A stretch of 64,000 bases of DNA, from assembly GCA_963799815.1 (NCBI GenBank), contig CAWCYG010000007.1:136541-200540 (forward strand), given 5' to 3'. Below the pieces are notes generated by a model that was not told the origin of the DNA, did no database searches, and was given only the letters and a program-made list of their open reading frames with translations. Within the stretch, counting starts at the first letter, position 1. Each line of letters starts with the position of its first letter. Position numbers and translations under genes: made by a program. The stretch comes from JBDTSW01 sp963799815. Lineage in GTDB: Bacteria > Actinomycetota > Thermoleophilia > Solirubrobacterales > 70-9. Positions 16,055 through 24,577 of the stretch are shown here, piece after piece.

Positions 16055-18058
16055 TCAGGCCGGTGAGGCGCTCTCGACTCCGTTGCGCTCGGCGACCAGG
16101 TCGACGATCTCGGCCATGATCTGGCTCAGGTCGTAGTCCTTCGGCGTGAAGATGGCTGCGACGCCGTCCTCGCGCAGCTTCTCGGCGTCGGCCCTGGGGA
16201 TGATGCCCCCGACGACCACCGGGACGTCGGCTCCGTGCTCGCGCAGCAGGCGAACCGTCTCGGGCACGAGCTCTCGGTGCGAGCCCGAGAGGATCGACAG
16301 CCCGACGACGTCGACGTCCTCCTGCACGGCCGACGTCGCGATCTGCTCAGGGGTGAGGCGGATGCCCTGATAGATCACCTCCATGCCGACGTCGCGGGCG
16401 CGAACGGCGATCTGCTCGGCGCCGTTGGAGTGGCCGTCCAGGCCGGGCTTGCCGACGAGGATTCGTAGCCTGTGCCCGATCCGTTCGGAAAGCGCCTCGA
16501 CGCGCTGACGGGTGGCGGCGAGGGCGTCGCCGTCGGCCTTGGCGGCAGGCGAGCCCGTGACGCCGGTGGGCGCGCGGTAGTCGCCGAAGACCTCGCGCAG
16601 GGTGTGGGCCCACTCGCCGGTGGTCACGCCGGCCTTCGCGGCCTCGATCGTCGCGGGCATGATGTTGGCGTGCGGGTCGGCCGCAGTCTCGGCCAAGCTC
16701 GCGAGCGCCGCCTCCACAGCGTTTGAATCGCGCTCGGCCTTCCACTCCTCGAGCGCGTCGGTGCGCTCGCGCTCGACCTCGGGGTCGGGAGTCAGGATCC
16801 CGCCGTCCGCCCCCGCGGTGAGTGGGGAGTCCTCCGTTTCCGTGAAGCGGTTCTGCCCGACGACGGTCATCTCGCCGGCCTCGATCCGACGCACACGCTC
16901 GCGGTGGGACTCGACAAGGCGCGCCTTCATGTAGGGGACGGCCTCGACGGCGCCCCCCTGATCGGCCACGGCCTCCATCTCCTCGCCGGCTCCGGAGACC
17001 AACTCAGCGACGAGTCCCTCCATCACCTTCGAACCCTCGAAGATGTCCGGATAACAGAGGATGTCGGTCTCGAACGCGAGCACCTGCTGGATGCGGAGGC
17101 TCCATTGCTGGTCCCACGGCCGCGGTAACCCCAGCGCCTCGTTCCAGGCGGGGAGCTGGATCGCGCGCGCCCGGGCGTTGCGGCCCATCGTCACCGCCAG
17201 CGCCTCGAGGACGATGCGCTGGACGTTGTTCTCCGGCTGCGCCTCGGTGAGGCCCAGTGAGTTGACCTGGACGCCGTAGCGCAAGCGCAGATACTTCTCG
17301 TCGCTGACGCCGTAGCGGTCGCGGCCGATGCCCTCCCACAGCGCGGCCATCGCGCGCAGCTTGGCGTGCTCCTCCACGAAGCGAACGCCGGCGTTCACGA
17401 AGAACGAGATTCGCCCGAAGACCTTTGGGAAGTCCGCGGCGGCCACCTGGCCCCGGGCGTTGACTTCATCGAGGACCGCGATCGCGGTCGAGAGGGCATA
17501 CGCGATCTCCTGGACGGGCGTCGCCCCGGCCTCCTGGAGGTGATACGAGCAGATGTTGGTGGGGTTCCAGCTCGGCATCTCGTTGACGCTGAAGGCCACG
17601 GTGTCTGCGATCAGGCGCATGGAGGGGCCCGGGGGAAAGGCATATGTGCCGCGCGAGAGGTACTCCTTGATGATGTCGTTCTGGGTCGTCCCCTTGAGCG
17701 CGGACGCGTCGATGTCGTTCTCTGATGCAACCGTGGCATAGAGCGCCAGAAGCCACGCGGCCGTGGCGTTGATCGTCATTGACGTGTTCATCTCGTCGAG
17801 CGGGATGCCGTCCAGGAGGGCGTGCATGTCGCCCTTGTGCACGATCGAGACACCGACCTTGCCGACCTCTCCTCGCGCCAGCAGGTGATCGGGGTCGTAT
17901 CCGGTCTGCGTGGGCAGATCGAACGCCACGGAGAGGCCGGTCTGGCCCTTCTCGAGGTTGCGCCTGTAGAGCTCGTTTGAGCGCCGGGCGTCCGAATGGC
18001 CCGCGTACGTGCGCATCACCCAGGGCCGGTCCGGCTCGGGCAGACGGTGCTCCGGCAT
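16055..18058 (-). CDS. ecm: Ethylmalonyl-CoA mutase (coenzyme B12-dependent)
   Basis: Rearranges ethylmalonyl-CoA to methylsuccinyl-CoA with adenosylcobalamin. The 667-residue protein fuses the TIM-barrel substrate domain (YAGHSDARRSNELYRRNLEKG, GLSVAFDLPTQTGYDPDH, TMTINATAAWLLALY-like segment near 95-110) to a C-terminal B12 domain with GKPGLDGHSNG (536-546; His543 is the lower cobalt ligand). GHSNGAEQIA in place of the GHDRGAKVIA of methylmalonyl-CoA mutase, and a single-chain length below 700, mark the MeaA/Ecm branch. Divergent from the MBL gene, with only 22 bp between starts. Confidence 0.9.
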   Translation of the reverse strand: MPEHRLPEPDRPWVMRTYAGHSDARRSNELYRRNLEKGQTGLSVAFDLPTQTGYDPDHLLARGEVGKVGVSIVHKGDMHALLDGIPLDEMNTSMTINATAAWLLALYATVASENDIDASALKGTTQNDIIKEYLSRGTYAFPPGPSMRLIADTVAFSVNEMPSWNPTNICSYHLQEAGATPVQEIAYALSTAIAVLDEVNARGQVAAADFPKVFGRISFFVNAGVRFVEEHAKLRAMAALWEGIGRDRYGVSDEKYLRLRYGVQVNSLGLTEAQPENNVQRIVLEALAVTMGRNARARAIQLPAWNEALGLPRPWDQQWSLRIQQVLAFETDILCYPDIFEGSKVMEGLVAELVSGAGEEMEAVADQGGAVEAVPYMKARLVESHRERVRRIEAGEMTVVGQNRFTETEDSPLTAGADGGILTPDPEVERERTDALEEWKAERDSNAVEAALASLAETAADPHANIMPATIEAAKAGVTTGEWAHTLREVFGDYRAPTGVTGSPAAKADGDALAATRQRVEALSERIGHRLRILVGKPGLDGHSNGAEQIAVRARDVGMEVIYQGIRLTPEQIATSAVQEDVDVVGLSILSGSHRELVPETVRLLREHGADVPVVVGGIIPRADAEKLREDGVAAIFTPKDYDLSQIMAEIVDLVAERNGVESASPA

Positions 18059-18080
18059 AGATTGATTCTAGGCTTGGAAA

Positions 18081-18941
18081 GTGCCCACAGCTCCCGTTCG
18101 CGAAATCGACGTCATGCACCTTGGTAACGATCGGGTCATCGCTGCCCACGAGGTCGACGGCGCCATCGTCGATCCCGGCCCTGAGTCCAGCCTGGAGAGG
18201 TTGCTCGACGGGATGGACGGGCGCGAGCCGCGCTGCCTGCTCCTCACCCACATCCACCTCGACCACGCGGGTGCGAGCGGCGCCCTGGTACGTCGCTTCC
18301 CAGGCCTGCTCGTCTACGTCCACGAGGTGGGCGCCCCGCATCTTGAGGATCCGGCCAAGCTTCTTGCGAGCGCGGGGCGCCTCTACGGTGATCGCATGGA
18401 GGAGCTCTGGGGGGAGGTGGTGCCGGTTCCGGAGGCAAATATCGCCACCCTGCGCGGTGGCGAGAGCATCGAGGGCTTCCGCGTCGAGTACACGCCCGGT
18501 CACGCCAGCCACCATGTCTCCTACCTCCACGAGGCGACGGGCGATGCCTTCGTGGGCGACGTCGCCGGGGTGCGCATCCCACCTTCCAAGGCAACGATGG
18601 CGCCGACTCCGCCCCCCGACATCGACCTCGAGGCTTGGGGGCGCTCGCTTGAGCTCGTTGCCTCCTGGCGCCCGGAGCGCCTTCGGCTGACCCACTTCGG
18701 GGCCGTGGACGACCCGCCTGCGCAGCTGGCCGCCCTCCGCGAGAGCCTGCTGCGATCTGCAGAGCGGGCCCGCGCACAGGACCGCGAGCGGTTCGTCGCC
18801 GAAACCGAGCAGGAGATCGCGGCGGCGGGAGACGATGAGGTGGCGCTCAGATTCGTCCAGGCAGCGCCGCCGGATCAGCTCTGGATGGGGCTGAACCGTT
18901 ACTGGCAGAAGGCCGCGGATAGCTCCGCGGCAAGCAGCTAG
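18081..18941 (+). CDS. Metallo-beta-lactamase-fold hydrolase
   Basis: 286-residue MBL-fold enzyme with the metal motif THIHLDHAG (about 56-64), a further metal histidine in TPGHASHHVSY (about 139-149), GDVAGVRIP and RLTHFGAV. The layout resembles glyoxalase-II-like hydrolases with a C-terminal helical extension. The GTG at 18081 is the first plausible start. It faces ecm across 22 bp, so both share a very short promoter region; a thioester or lactone substrate is plausible but undefined. Confidence 0.82.
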   Translation: MPTAPVREIDVMHLGNDRVIAAHEVDGAIVDPGPESSLERLLDGMDGREPRCLLLTHIHLDHAGASGALVRRFPGLLVYVHEVGAPHLEDPAKLLASAGRLYGDRMEELWGEVVPVPEANIATLRGGESIEGFRVEYTPGHASHHVSYLHEATGDAFVGDVAGVRIPPSKATMAPTPPPDIDLEAWGRSLELVASWRPERLRLTHFGAVDDPPAQLAALRESLLRSAERARAQDRERFVAETEQEIAAAGDDEVALRFVQAAPPDQLWMGLNRYWQKAADSSAASS

Positions 18942-18960
18942 GGGCTACCCTGAGGAGGCC

Positions 18961-19653
18961 ATGAGTTCTCGCAGGGGGCATCTCAGGCTGCGTTACGGCG
19001 CTGGAGCACTAGTGCTCGCGCTGTGCGGGGCCCTGGCCGCATCCGCGTTCGGCTTCGTGGACGTCTACAAGAACCCCCTCAAGAAGACCAGCCAGTACAG
19101 GGAGCTGAAGAAGGCCGGTAAGGGCAGTCGCTGCTCTCGTGCCTTCTCGAAGAAGCGTGGCGTCATGGAGATCACCGTCGAGTCGGCACCGAAGGTCTGC
19201 GGCTTCAAGCCTCCGGTCCAGGGCGACACCGCGAAGCCTAATCATCGTTTCGACGCTGTCGGCAGGATCAAGAAGACGACCAACTCCAACATTCGCGATG
19301 ACGCCTATCTCACGGCCTCGGTTCGAGTCGGCGGCGGCAAGCGCTTCGAGCTGCGCGTGTTCCCGAAGGGCAAGGAGTTCAGCCTCCGTCGCCAGCCCGG
19401 CGGAGGAAGCTTCCCGGTGAACGGCACCAATCCCGCGATTGGCGGGATCGGCAAGCAGAACGTCCTCCGGCTCACGGCCGAGGGCGACAACATCAAGGCC
19501 CACGTAAACGGCGCCCTGGTCGGCGACGTGACCGACGCCGGCGGCGACGTCATCGGCCGCACGCTGGAATTCGGGGTCGGGAGCGCGGCGAACTCCCAGA
19601 AGGACACCCATGGCAACTTCGATCGCATGAAGCTGTCGGTCCCCGACCCGTAG
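18961..19653 (+). CDS. Secreted protein, possible jelly-roll (LamG-like) fold
   Basis: 230 residues with an N-terminal signal peptide (RRGHLRLRYGAG followed by a hydrophobic stretch ALVLALCGALAASAFG). The mature part is rich in beta-strand patterns: DAYLTASVRVGGGKRFELRVFPKG, NVLRLTAEGDNIKAHVNGALVGDV and LEFGVGSAANS, typical of concanavalin-like carbohydrate- or surface-binding folds. No catalytic motif is seen. It starts 19 bp after the MBL gene on the same strand. Confidence 0.65.
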   Translation: MSSRRGHLRLRYGAGALVLALCGALAASAFGFVDVYKNPLKKTSQYRELKKAGKGSRCSRAFSKKRGVMEITVESAPKVCGFKPPVQGDTAKPNHRFDAVGRIKKTTNSNIRDDAYLTASVRVGGGKRFELRVFPKGKEFSLRRQPGGGSFPVNGTNPAIGGIGKQNVLRLTAEGDNIKAHVNGALVGDVTDAGGDVIGRTLEFGVGSAANSQKDTHGNFDRMKLSVPDP

Positions 19654-19688
19654 ACCCAACTGCCTCCCTCACGTCGCATTCGCCCGTC

Positions 19689-19979
19689 TTGACGACCGAG
19701 ACGATTGAGCGTCCCCGGACCTCGGGCCCGGATTCCGGACTGGGGGGGAACTGGCAGGTGATCGTCCTAAACGACAATCACAACACGTTCGATCATGTGG
19801 CGAAGACGCTGGCCGGCGTGATCCCGGGGGTGAGCGTCGACAAGGGGTACCGATTTGCCGACCGAATCCACGCGAGTGGGCAGGCGGTTGTCTGGACCGG
19901 ACCGCGAGAGCCGGCCGAGCTCTATTGGGAGCAGCTGAAAGACGCCGGCCTCACGATGGCACCGCTCGAGCAGCACTGA
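19689..19979 (+). CDS. clpS: ClpS-like adaptor of the Clp protease
   Basis: 96 residues. After a flexible N-terminus comes the ClpS core: WQVIVLNDNHNTFDHVAKTL, where the LND segment and following acidic/hydrophobic residues form the N-degron pocket, then GVSVDKGYRFADRIHASGQAVVWTGPREPAELYW. It would deliver N-end-rule substrates to ClpA/ClpC. TTG start at 19689. No clp gene is adjacent. The 3' end overlaps the convergent small gene by 29 bp. Confidence 0.82.
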   Translation: MTTETIERPRTSGPDSGLGGNWQVIVLNDNHNTFDHVAKTLAGVIPGVSVDKGYRFADRIHASGQAVVWTGPREPAELYWEQLKDAGLTMAPLEQH

Positions 19980-20280
19980 GGCTCGGAGCGCGCGCCGCGG
20001 GCCGCAGCAGCCGACCGACGGGCCGGGGCTCGCGCTCGCGCAGCTGCTGCAGGCGCAGCTCGAGCAGCTCGCGCAGCTGCTCGGTCCGGCTGAACGGGTC
20101 GGCGATCACCAGGCCCGTATCGAGCCCGATCGCCGCCAGGAGCCGGCCCTCGACCTCGATGCCCAGCAAACCGCCGGTCGGGACGGGCTGGGAGTCGAGT
20201 CCGGCGAGGCGGGTGACGGCTGTAGCGTCGGCCTCGTCGAGTTGCCTGATTGAGAGTGCTGGTGCGGTCTGCGTGTTCAT
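19951..20280 (-). CDS. Small hypothetical protein, GNAT-N-terminus-like
   Basis: 109 residues beginning MNTQTAPALSIRQLDEADAT. The first ~85 residues (IRQLDEADATAVTRLAGLDSQPVP, GLLGIEVEGRLLAAIGLD) look like the first strands of an acetyltransferase fold, but the acetyl-CoA motif is missing, so it may be a truncated GNAT or an independent small protein. GGAGG lies about 8 nt before the ATG. The last ~25 residues overlap the clpS 3' end and are low in complexity. Confidence 0.5.
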   Translation of the reverse strand: MNTQTAPALSIRQLDEADATAVTRLAGLDSQPVPTGGLLGIEVEGRLLAAIGLDTGLVIADPFSRTEQLRELLELRLQQLREREPRPVGRLLRPAARAPSLSAARAVPS

Positions 20281-20393
20281 CCTCTTACCTCCAAACTCTG
20301 AAACGAACAGGGCGCCGATTGCGTGAGATTCGGCTTTCAGAACACGGTCTCACGGCTGCCGTATAAGCGCAACATGGATTGCTGCTGGGAGTG

Positions 20394-20408
20394 ATAAGCT
20401 GAGCTTAT
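20394..20408. promoter_or_regulatory. Palindrome ATAAGCT-G-AGCTTAT at the lysR start
   Basis: Perfect 7+7 bp inverted repeat around G20401, overlapping the ATG (20407) of the LysR-type regulator. LysR proteins bind short interrupted palindromes of this size, so it is a candidate autorepression site. A related half site, TATAAGC, lies at about 20362-20368. Confidence 0.5.
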
Positions 20409-21339
20409 GCTTGATGTGAAGCGCCTCAGGATCCTCCGCGAGGTAGCGAGCAGGGGATCGTTCTCGGGTGCCGCCGATTCCCTCTATCTCTCCCAGTCGG
20501 CGGTGAGCCAGCAGGTGGCCACGCTCGAGCGGGAGGTGGGGATGCCGCTGCTCGAACGGACCCGCTCGGGTCCGAAGCTGACCGAGGCGGGCCGGGCGCT
20601 CGTCACGCACACCGACGCGGTGATCTGCCGGCTCGAGGAGGCGGAGCGCGAGCTCGCGGCGATCGCCGGGCTTGAGGGTGGCCGCCTGCGCCTTGTGAGC
20701 TTTCCAAGCGCCGGCGCGACCGTTGTCACCAGGGCGGTCTCGAGCTTTCGCGACCGCTATCCGAACGTCGAGCTCCAGCTGGCCGAGGCTGAGCCGGAGG
20801 ACTCGGTACCGGCCCTAAAGAGGGGCGAGTACGACGTCGCGCTCACCTACGACTACGCGCTGATCGCCGAGGACGACGAAGACCGGGACATCGAGCGACG
20901 GTTGCTCCTGGAGGAGGAGCAACAGGTGGCGCTGCCGCACGGTCACCCCCTCGCGAAGCAGAGCAAGGTCAGGATGGAGGATCTGGCGGGCGAGGACTGG
21001 GTGATCGGCGTCTCGAGCGGGACCTGCCGGAATCACCTCATAGCGCTCTGCCGCACGGCAGGGTTCGAGCCGAGGATCTCGTTCGAGAGCGACGACTACC
21101 ACGTGCTGTTTGGGCTTGTGACCGCCGGCGTCGGCCTGACCTTGGTTCCCGACCTCGCCCTCGGTGGGCGTGAACCGGAGTTCGAGCTGCGCCCGCTCTT
21201 GCCGACCGCGCCGATGCGGCGCGTCTGGGCCACCGTGCTCGCGGAGGGCTCCAGGGCGCCCGCCACCGACGCAATGCTCGATGTGCTCGCCGAGGTGGGC
21301 GAGCGCTACAGCGCCGGCACGCTGCGCGCCGTTGCCTGA
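20407..21339 (+). CDS. LysR-family transcriptional regulator
   Basis: 310 residues with an N-terminal winged HTH (MLDVKRLRILREVASRGSFSGAA and YLSQSAVSQQVATLEREVG) and a periplasmic-binding-like effector domain from about residue 90 (GRLRLVSFPSAGATVVTRAV, YDVALTYDY, GVGLTLVPDLAL). Regulated genes are unknown; its divergent neighbour is the small gene at 19951-20280. A palindrome covers its own start, suggesting autoregulation. Convergent with the sulfatase gene, 3 bp apart. Confidence 0.92.
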   Translation: MLDVKRLRILREVASRGSFSGAADSLYLSQSAVSQQVATLEREVGMPLLERTRSGPKLTEAGRALVTHTDAVICRLEEAERELAAIAGLEGGRLRLVSFPSAGATVVTRAVSSFRDRYPNVELQLAEAEPEDSVPALKRGEYDVALTYDYALIAEDDEDRDIERRLLLEEEQQVALPHGHPLAKQSKVRMEDLAGEDWVIGVSSGTCRNHLIALCRTAGFEPRISFESDDYHVLFGLVTAGVGLTLVPDLALGGREPEFELRPLLPTAPMRRVWATVLAEGSRAPATDAMLDVLAEVGERYSAGTLRAVA

Positions 21340-21342
21340 CAG

Positions 21343-22860
21343 CTAGCGAGAGCCCGCGGCGCACTCTCGCGCTCCCGAGCAGGAGCGCATCCGGTCGAGG
21401 CGCTGCGCGAGCGATGACTGCAGCACCGCGACGCCACCTGGATCCTCGGCCCACAGGTTGTGCAGCTCGAAGGGGTCTACTCGGAGGTCGTAGAGCTCGA
21501 TCTCGGGCTCGGGGAGAGCGCCGGCCCGGTCTGCGGCGAGCTCGGAGTAGAGGTAGCGCTCGGTGCGTATGGCCGTGTAGGTGAAGCCATCGTCGAGCTC
21601 GACCAGAACCGCGCGGTCTCGGAGCGGACCGTCCTCGCCTGAGAGCAGCGGCCGCAGCGAGATCCCGTCCGGCTCACCGCAGGCCCGCGGATCGGGGCAG
21701 GCCGATGCCTCTGCGAAGTCCAGCAGGGTCGGCGCGAGATCGATATTGGCGACGAGCCGGTCCACCTCCGGGATCCGCTCGCCCGCGACGAGCGATGACG
21801 GCACCCGCATCGCCAGCGGCACCCGCAGCGAGGGCTCATAGGGCAGGCGCTTGTCGTCGTCGAGCCGGTGCTCGCCGAAGAAGTAGCCGTTGTCCGAAGT
21901 GAAGACGAGGATCGTCCGCTCGAGCTGACCGGTTTCCTCGAGGGATGCGACCAGTCGTTCCATCGCGGCGTCCGCGGCCCGCAGGGCGGCGGCCCCGCAG
22001 CGCCAGCGCAGGGTCAGCAGATCCACGGTCTCGGCCGAAAGTGGCGGGAGCTCGCGAATGAAGCCGGGCTTGTCCGAGGTGTCGAGTTCGTCGAAGCTGG
22101 GGGGTCTCGGCAGCGAGTCACCCGCGAACTCCTCGAAGGCTTCGGGCGTGGGGGCTTGAGGCTGGGACGGGCCGCAGGGCTCGGGGCCCGAGCCGGCGAT
22201 GTGCGGGGCGTTCAAGGCGAGCCAGAGGAAGAAGGGCGAGCCCTCGCCCTCCTGCGAGACGAACTCGACCGCGCGGCCGGCGAAGACGCTCGTCGAGTAG
22301 TCCTCCTCGCCCGATCCATAGCTGACGCGCTCGCCGTCGTCGCTTACCTCGTAGTCGAAGTAAGCCGGGTAGCCCAGGTTCGCGAACCACTCGTCCCAGC
22401 CCGGGGCCGCCTGGGTGCCGCCGGTGCGCTCGTACTCGTTCAGGTACTTGCCGATGAAGGCGGTCCGATACCCCGCACGCTTAAGCCAGACCGGTAACAC
22501 GGCCTCCTTGTCGCGCAGGAGGCCGTAGCCGGGGACGTTCGCGTCGACGCCGTGATTGTGGGGGTACTGGCCTGTCAAGAACCCGGCCCGCGAGGGGCAG
22601 CAGAGCGGTGGCGTCCCCACGGCCTGGGTGAACACCGTGCCCTCCTCTCGCATCAGGCGCCACGTGAACGGCATGGTTCGCGGCCCGAAGCTTGCGAGCG
22701 TCTGATCGTCGGTCATGACGACGATCAGATTGGGCGCTCCCTGGTCCGCCGGTGCAGCCATCCCGTCCTCGTCTCCGCCGCAGCCGGCGAAGGCGCCGAC
22801 CACCAGGGCGAGGGCGAGCAGCGCAGACGGTCCGGGCGCGCCGCGGGCGCGGGGCGTCAG
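21343..22860 (-). CDS. Sulfatase (alkaline-phosphatase superfamily), probable lipoprotein
   Basis: Sulfate-ester hydrolase. IVVMTDDQ (metal Asp pair), the formylglycine motif CCPSRAGFLTG, GKYLNEY, LALNAPHI and TSDNGYFFGEH are all present. The GTG at 22803 would start inside a signal sequence (VGAFAGCGG), whereas the frame stays open to a CTG at 22860 that overlaps the upstream stop as CTGA; that start gives a complete n-region, hydrophobic core and lipobox AFAGC. So 22860 is chosen for biological sense, with 22803 as the conventional fallback. Substrate unknown. Probably co-transcribed with ccr. Confidence 0.82.
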   Translation of the reverse strand: MTPRARGAPGPSALLALALVVGAFAGCGGDEDGMAAPADQGAPNLIVVMTDDQTLASFGPRTMPFTWRLMREEGTVFTQAVGTPPLCCPSRAGFLTGQYPHNHGVDANVPGYGLLRDKEAVLPVWLKRAGYRTAFIGKYLNEYERTGGTQAAPGWDEWFANLGYPAYFDYEVSDDGERVSYGSGEEDYSTSVFAGRAVEFVSQEGEGSPFFLWLALNAPHIAGSGPEPCGPSQPQAPTPEAFEEFAGDSLPRPPSFDELDTSDKPGFIRELPPLSAETVDLLTLRWRCGAAALRAADAAMERLVASLEETGQLERTILVFTSDNGYFFGEHRLDDDKRLPYEPSLRVPLAMRVPSSLVAGERIPEVDRLVANIDLAPTLLDFAEASACPDPRACGEPDGISLRPLLSGEDGPLRDRAVLVELDDGFTYTAIRTERYLYSELAADRAGALPEPEIELYDLRVDPFELHNLWAEDPGGVAVLQSSLAQRLDRMRSCSGARECAAGSR

Positions 22861-23189
22861 TCGGCGACCTCGGCGGTCGCTTCCACCGCGGCGGCGGCGC
22901 CGGCCTCGAGGTTCAGCGAATGCCAGACCCAGAGCACGGGCTTGTTGTAGTAGGTGAGCGCGGCCTCCCGCAGGGAGCCGATCTCATCCGAAGCCCAGTA
23001 GCGGTCGAAGTCGGCCGTGTGCTCCCACACGGAGACCTGCCGGAAATGCAGCGGGTCGTCGATGTTGCGGGTGAGGTAGCACTCGCGCGCTCCGAACGCC
23101 GCTGCCCGCTCGATCGCGGGTGCCCAGGCCTCGAGCCAGCGGTTGGCCCGGAAGGGATGGATTCGCCACTCGATGTAGTTGACGTGCAC
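22857..23189 (-). CDS. Dimeric alpha/beta-barrel (ABM/NIPSNAP-like) protein
   Basis: 110 residues from GTG 23189: HVNYIEWRIHPFRANRWLEAWAPAIERA, then VSVWEHTADFDRYWASDEIG, the pattern of antibiotic-biosynthesis-monooxygenase-like ferredoxin folds used for small cofactor-free enzymes or sensors. It sits 22 bp after ccr and its stop overlaps the extended sulfatase start, forming a ccr-abm-sulfatase unit. No function can be assigned. Confidence 0.62.
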   Translation of the reverse strand: MHVNYIEWRIHPFRANRWLEAWAPAIERAAAFGARECYLTRNIDDPLHFRQVSVWEHTADFDRYWASDEIGSLREAALTYYNKPVLWVWHSLNLEAGAAAAVEATAEVAD

Positions 23190-23211
23190 CTTGGGCGATC
23201 CTACCGCTCGG

Positions 23212-24480
23212 CTATGCGCCCACCTCGGCCCAGATCGCGCCCTCGCCATCCTCGTGCTGGCCGTCTTCGTCGGAGGGCGTACCAACGCGAATCGCGATCT
23301 TGCCGGCGTGCTTGTTCTCGTGCATGAGCTGGTGGGCCTCGGGTACGCCGTCGAAATCCATCGCCCGCCACAGCACCGGGCGGATCTTGCCCTCGGCCAT
23401 GAGCTCGATGGCGCGCGTGCACTCGTAGGCGTTCGCGAAGTGCGACCCCAGGATCTCCTTCTGCTTCATCCACAGGTAGCGCACGTCGAAGTCGAGGTTG
23501 AAGCCCGAGGTGGCGCCGCAGATGACCACCTTCCCGAATGGCTTTACGGTGAACACCGACGTGGGGAAGGTGGCCTCCCCGACATGCTCGAAGACGATGT
23601 CGGGCGCGTCGCCCAGGATCTCCTTCACCCGCTTTGCGAAACCGCGCGAGGCCTTGAAGCGCTCCTTGTCGGCGGCTGGGTCGGAGGAGGGGTGATTGTC
23701 CTTCGTTCGCATCATCTCGCCGAACTCGTTGCGATTGATGAAGTCGACCGCGCCGAGCTGCGTCACGAGCGCCCCCTTCGCGTCGGAGCTGACCACGCCG
23801 ACGGCGTTCGCGCCAGCGGCGGCGCAGAGCTGGGTCGCAAAGACCCCAAGCCCGCCGGCGGCTCCCCAGATCATCACGTTTTGCCCCGCCTGCAAGCTGC
23901 AGCGGTCCATCAGCATGCGGTAGGCCGTGAAGTAGGTGAGCCCGAAAGCGGAGGACTCGACCCACGAGAGGTTGCGGGGCTTGGGTAGCAGCTGCTGGGC
24001 CTGCACCTTCGTGAACTGCGCGAAGGAGCCCCAGGTCGTCTCATACCCCCAGATCATCTGGCTGGGGGCGGCGAGCGGATCGAGGCCGTGTACCTCGACG
24101 TCCTCGTAGGACGCCTGGTTGCAATGAACGACGACCTCGTCGCCGGGCTCCCATTTGGTCACGCCCTCTCCCACCTTCCAGACGATCCCGGAGGCGTCGG
24201 AGCCGCCGATGTGGTGGCCGAACTCGGGGTGGTCGCCGTAACCGAAGACGGAGACCGGCTTGCCCAGCGCGGCCCAGACGTTGTTGAAGTTCACGCCGGC
24301 CGCCATGACCCGCACGATCACCTCGAACGGACCGGGCTCCGGAACCTCGATCTCCTCGATCTGGAAGGCGTCCCTGGGCTCGCCCTCGCGGTCCTCGCGA
24401 ATCACCCAGGCGGCCATGGTCTCGGGCAGCGTGCCCGGCTCGACATCGAGCTGTGAGACCTCGGATACGTCTGCGGCCAC
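23212..24480 (-). CDS. ccr: Crotonyl-CoA carboxylase/reductase
   Basis: Carries out the NADPH-dependent reductive carboxylation of crotonyl-CoA to ethylmalonyl-CoA, the signature step of the ethylmalonyl-CoA pathway. The 422-residue medium-chain reductase has GVNFNNVWAALG (62-73; an Asn here helps hold CO2 in known CCRs), GSFAQF (Phe153), the nucleotide loop GAAGGLGVFATQLCAA (207-222), EHVGEATFP and GSHFANAYE with the conserved His. These separate it from plain quinone or crotonyl reductases. The GTG at 24480 is preceded by AAGGGGG; the longer open frame upstream is noise. First gene of a likely operon with an ABM-like gene and a sulfatase. Confidence 0.92.
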   Translation of the reverse strand: MAADVSEVSQLDVEPGTLPETMAAWVIREDREGEPRDAFQIEEIEVPEPGPFEVIVRVMAAGVNFNNVWAALGKPVSVFGYGDHPEFGHHIGGSDASGIVWKVGEGVTKWEPGDEVVVHCNQASYEDVEVHGLDPLAAPSQMIWGYETTWGSFAQFTKVQAQQLLPKPRNLSWVESSAFGLTYFTAYRMLMDRCSLQAGQNVMIWGAAGGLGVFATQLCAAAGANAVGVVSSDAKGALVTQLGAVDFINRNEFGEMMRTKDNHPSSDPAADKERFKASRGFAKRVKEILGDAPDIVFEHVGEATFPTSVFTVKPFGKVVICGATSGFNLDFDVRYLWMKQKEILGSHFANAYECTRAIELMAEGKIRPVLWRAMDFDGVPEAHQLMHENKHAGKIAIRVGTPSDEDGQHEDGEGAIWAEVGA

Positions 24481-24577
24481 TGGTCCCCCTTCGGAAGGTC
24501 GGAAAACGGGCGCCGATGGTAGTGGAGGAGTGCTGTCAGGTTCGCGTCCGGGTCCACGACTACGGTGGTGAGTCCTC

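Noticed and set aside
16055..18058. Ecm as methylmalonyl-CoA mutase large subunit
   Set aside because: The B12 motif is GHSNGAEQIA and the chain is shorter than MutB, matching the MeaA/Ecm branch.
23212..24480. Ccr as a plain quinone oxidoreductase or secondary alcohol dehydrogenase
   Set aside because: NNVWAALG, GSFAQF and GSHFAN together fit carboxylating reductases, and Ecm is encoded nearby.
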